The notes beneath the pieces were generated by a model. That model saw nothing but the letters and a program-made list of their open reading frames with translations, did no database searches and was not told the origin of the DNA. Source: JAWPNA01 sp045402695 (lineage in GTDB: Bacteria; Acidobacteriota; Polarisedimenticolia; JACPZX01; DASXTC01). Taken from it: 9,895 nt of DNA. The stretch spans positions 1 to 9,895 of the forward strand of contig JAWPNA010000065.1 of the NCBI GenBank assembly GCA_045402695.1, in the 5' to 3' direction. Within the stretch, counting starts at the first letter, position 1. Each line of letters starts with the position of its first letter. The position numbers and the translations under genes are program-made. Shown here in pieces: positions 8,432 through 9,895 of this stretch.

Positions 8432-9895
8432 TCAGGGGCAGTTGGCCCCGGCACGCGGCGCGCCGGAGCTGTTCGTACCGAGAGTTCCTACTCCTTGGGG
8501 ACACGCATTCTGCGCGCGGGTCAGGTAGAAGAGCACCTGACCGACCGACGGTATGGTGGCGTCGGTGGCCGTGGTGTTGGGACCGTCATCGGATTCGAGG
8601 CAGCTGGCGGACAAGAAATCGTCGGGAGAGACCGACCGGAGCGTGTCGTAAAGCAGGGCCGGGGTGGGCGCTCCGGGAGCCGCCGACGGATCCCAGACCA
8701 AAGTCGTGCCGGATGTGAAGAGCAGGTTCAGGGTCTCCCCGGGCGTGCCCCACGCGGACGCACTCTGGTCATCGCAATCGAGAACGAGGCTCAGACAGGA
8801 GGGATCGTTGAGTGCGCCAAAGCCGTCGCCGTCGCCATCGACGCAGCCCGCCGTCCGGAACTTCGTCTCCGTCACGTTGTTGCCGGTGAGCGACATCCAC
8901 GGGGAGCGCGGGAAGAACGGATCGGCGCTGATGACTCTCGATCGCCAGTGGTAGAAGGTCCCCTCGCTGAGCCCCGTGACCGGCTCGTCGAAGCTCACGG
9001 CGCTTCCAAACCCGACGGCGGGGGAGCCCGTGTCCACGACCGACGAGGCGCCGAGCCCCGTCCCGTCGAACGGAGTCCCGAGCGGTTTCACCTCCCACTG
9101 CAGGCGGACGTTGCCTCTTCCGGCGGGGGTGCGGCCCCGCCCCAGCAGGCGGAACGCGGTCTCGGAGTCGGCCTTGCCGAGCAGAGCGATCGGTGCCGTC
9201 CCGTCGCCCCTTGCCTGTCGGGGGATCCGGTCGAGTCCGTGGTCGAGGCCGCTGTTGCCACCGTTGAGGTAGAAGACGTGCACCAGTCCGATAAAACTGC
9301 TCGAGGCGTCGCCCGGCTCCCCGACGATGACGTCCGCGTACCCGTCGCCATTCACGTCCGCCGACGCGACCGATTCACCTTGCCTCTGCCCTCCGGGGAA
9401 TTGGAACCACGCCGGCGTCGTCGCCGGGCCCGAGGCGGAGCCCAGATACACGGACGTCGTCACGATCCCAGAAGCAATCGGGGCGCCGATGAGAATGTCG
9501 GCATAGCCATCGCCATTGACATCCCCCGCTGAGGCGACCGAGAAGCCGTTCCCACGGCTCCCGCCCGGGCCGAACCCCGTCCATGCGGCCGTCGCTGCGA
9601 GGCCCGAGGCGGAGCCGAGGTAGAGGAACACGCGCCCTTGCGAGGTTGGATTGCTGTATCCCCACGCTCCGACCAGGACGTCCGCGTAGCCGTCGCCATT
9701 GACGTCGCCTGCCGTCGCGACCGAGGCGCCATAGAACCCGTAGGGCTGGGGGTCCTCTACCGTCCAGGACGGAATCGTCGCGAGACCCGAGGCGGAGCCA
9801 AGGTAGAGGAAGGCCCAACCGACGCTGTCACCGGGAGCTCCGACGACCACGTCGGCGTAGCCGTCGCCGTTGACGTCTCCCGCCGTCGCGACCGA
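8432..9895 (-). CDS. Secreted-type FG-GAP/integrin-like repeat protein (5' end outside window)
   Basis: There are 487 visible residues, with the frame open at the window edge. Residues 1-205 hold four FG-GAP blades, each with a calcium-binding loop DVNGDGYAD (D at 7, 64, 125 and 180; spacing 55-61) and mostly followed by [VI][LIV][VI]G. Three also carry YLGSASG on the next strand. These blades build a beta-propeller that normally works outside the cell in adhesion or surface binding. Residues about 235-350 resemble a fibronectin III-like domain (YHWRSRV, SPWMSLTGNN, FRT). DGDGDGFG at about 353-360 with a paired Cys segment (C351, DCDD) resembles a thrombospondin type 3/Ca loop. The C-terminus (about 440-487) has FYLTRAQNACPQGVGT and ends GANCP. 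No sortase or autotransporter signal is visible. Signal peptide and further blades are expected beyond 9895. The specific function is unknown. Confidence 0.85.
   Translation of the reverse strand, partial: SVATAGDVNGDGYADVVVGAPGDSVGWAFLYLGSASGLATIPSWTVEDPQPYGFYGASVATAGDVNGDGYADVLVGAWGYSNPTSQGRVFLYLGSASGLAATAAWTGFGPGGSRGNGFSVASAGDVNGDGYADILIGAPIASGIVTTSVYLGSASGPATTPAWFQFPGGQRQGESVASADVNGDGYADVIVGEPGDASSSFIGLVHVFYLNGGNSGLDHGLDRIPRQARGDGTAPIALLGKADSETAFRLLGRGRTPAGRGNVRLQWEVKPLGTPFDGTGLGASSVVDTGSPAVGFGSAVSFDEPVTGLSEGTFYHWRSRVISADPFFPRSPWMSLTGNNVTETKFRTAGCVDGDGDGFGALNDPSCLSLVLDCDDQSASAWGTPGETLNLLFTSGTTLVWDPSAAPGAPTPALLYDTLRSVSPDDFLSASCLESDDGPNTTATDATIPSVGQVLFYLTRAQNACPQGVGTLGTNSSGAPRAGANCP
9332..9877 (-). 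repeat. Tandem FG-GAP coding repeats (four Ca-loop units)
   Basis: The DNA encoding DVNGDGYAD recurs at 9851-9877, 9680-9706, 9497-9523 and 9332-9358, and that for YLGSASG at 9785-9805, 9602-9622 and 9428-9448. The units are about 165-183 bp apart and the copies differ mostly at third codon positions. This shows old amplification under protein-level selection rather than recent slippage. The array continues beyond the window end. Confidence 0.85.

Noticed and set aside
8261..9532. A 423-residue plus-strand protein opposite the FG-GAP gene
   Set aside because: Its composition is Arg/Gly/Val-rich shadow sequence, while the minus strand shows conserved repeats with third-position variation.

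Overview
The window is high-GC bacterial chromosomal DNA. The gene mix fits a soil- or subsurface-type lineage such as Acidobacteriota (Thermoanaerobaculia/Polarisedimenticolia-like) or a neighbouring phylum: a secreted FG-GAP protein with a low-complexity C-terminal module, a selenocysteine formate dehydrogenase wired to a NuoE-NuoF fusion, and an S9 peptidase/transporter cluster. This placement is an inference from gene style, and no taxonomic marker was compared.

Layout. All protein genes lie on the minus strand, so read them from high to low coordinates. (i) At 9895-8432 is the 3' part of a secreted-type FG-GAP/integrin-like repeat protein, whose 5' end is outside the window. (ii) At 8242-8057 is a small decayed LysR-type regulator C-terminus inside an otherwise empty stretch (7856-8431). 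(iii) At 7501-7855 on the plus strand is a complete tmRNA (ssrA) with a candidate extended -10 promoter. An imperfect 34-bp copy of its 3' end lies 64 bp downstream, like a worn attachment-site duplication. (iv) At 7314-2862 is a tight three-gene operon: APC-family amino acid permease, fold-type I PLP aminotransferase, and secreted S9 prolyl-oligopeptidase-family peptidase. The two junctions are ATGA overlaps. (v) At 2824-911 is a formate dehydrogenase catalytic subunit that reads through an in-frame UGA at 2578-2576. The UGA sits exactly where FDH enzymes carry their active-site Sec/Cys, and is followed by a SECIS hairpin with the same GGUCU loop and the same 18-nt spacing as Escherichia coli fdhF. 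(vi) At 896-1 is a NuoE-NuoF fusion, cut by the window start, that would carry electrons from formate to NAD.

How the parts fit. The peptidase, permease and aminotransferase look like a peptide/amino-acid scavenging unit: extracytoplasmic peptide cleavage, uptake, transamination. The FDH and NuoEF genes look like a soluble NAD-linked formate dehydrogenase. The most unusual point is that the FDH catalytic subunit starts, with a strong Shine-Dalgarno, just after the place where its N-terminal 4Fe-4S (Molybdop_Fe4S4) domain should be. Sec is residue 83 rather than 140, and no cluster-ligand cysteine motif precedes it. Either this domain comes from another gene (possibly just beyond position 1), or the gene has been truncated by a rearrangement next to the peptidase gene.
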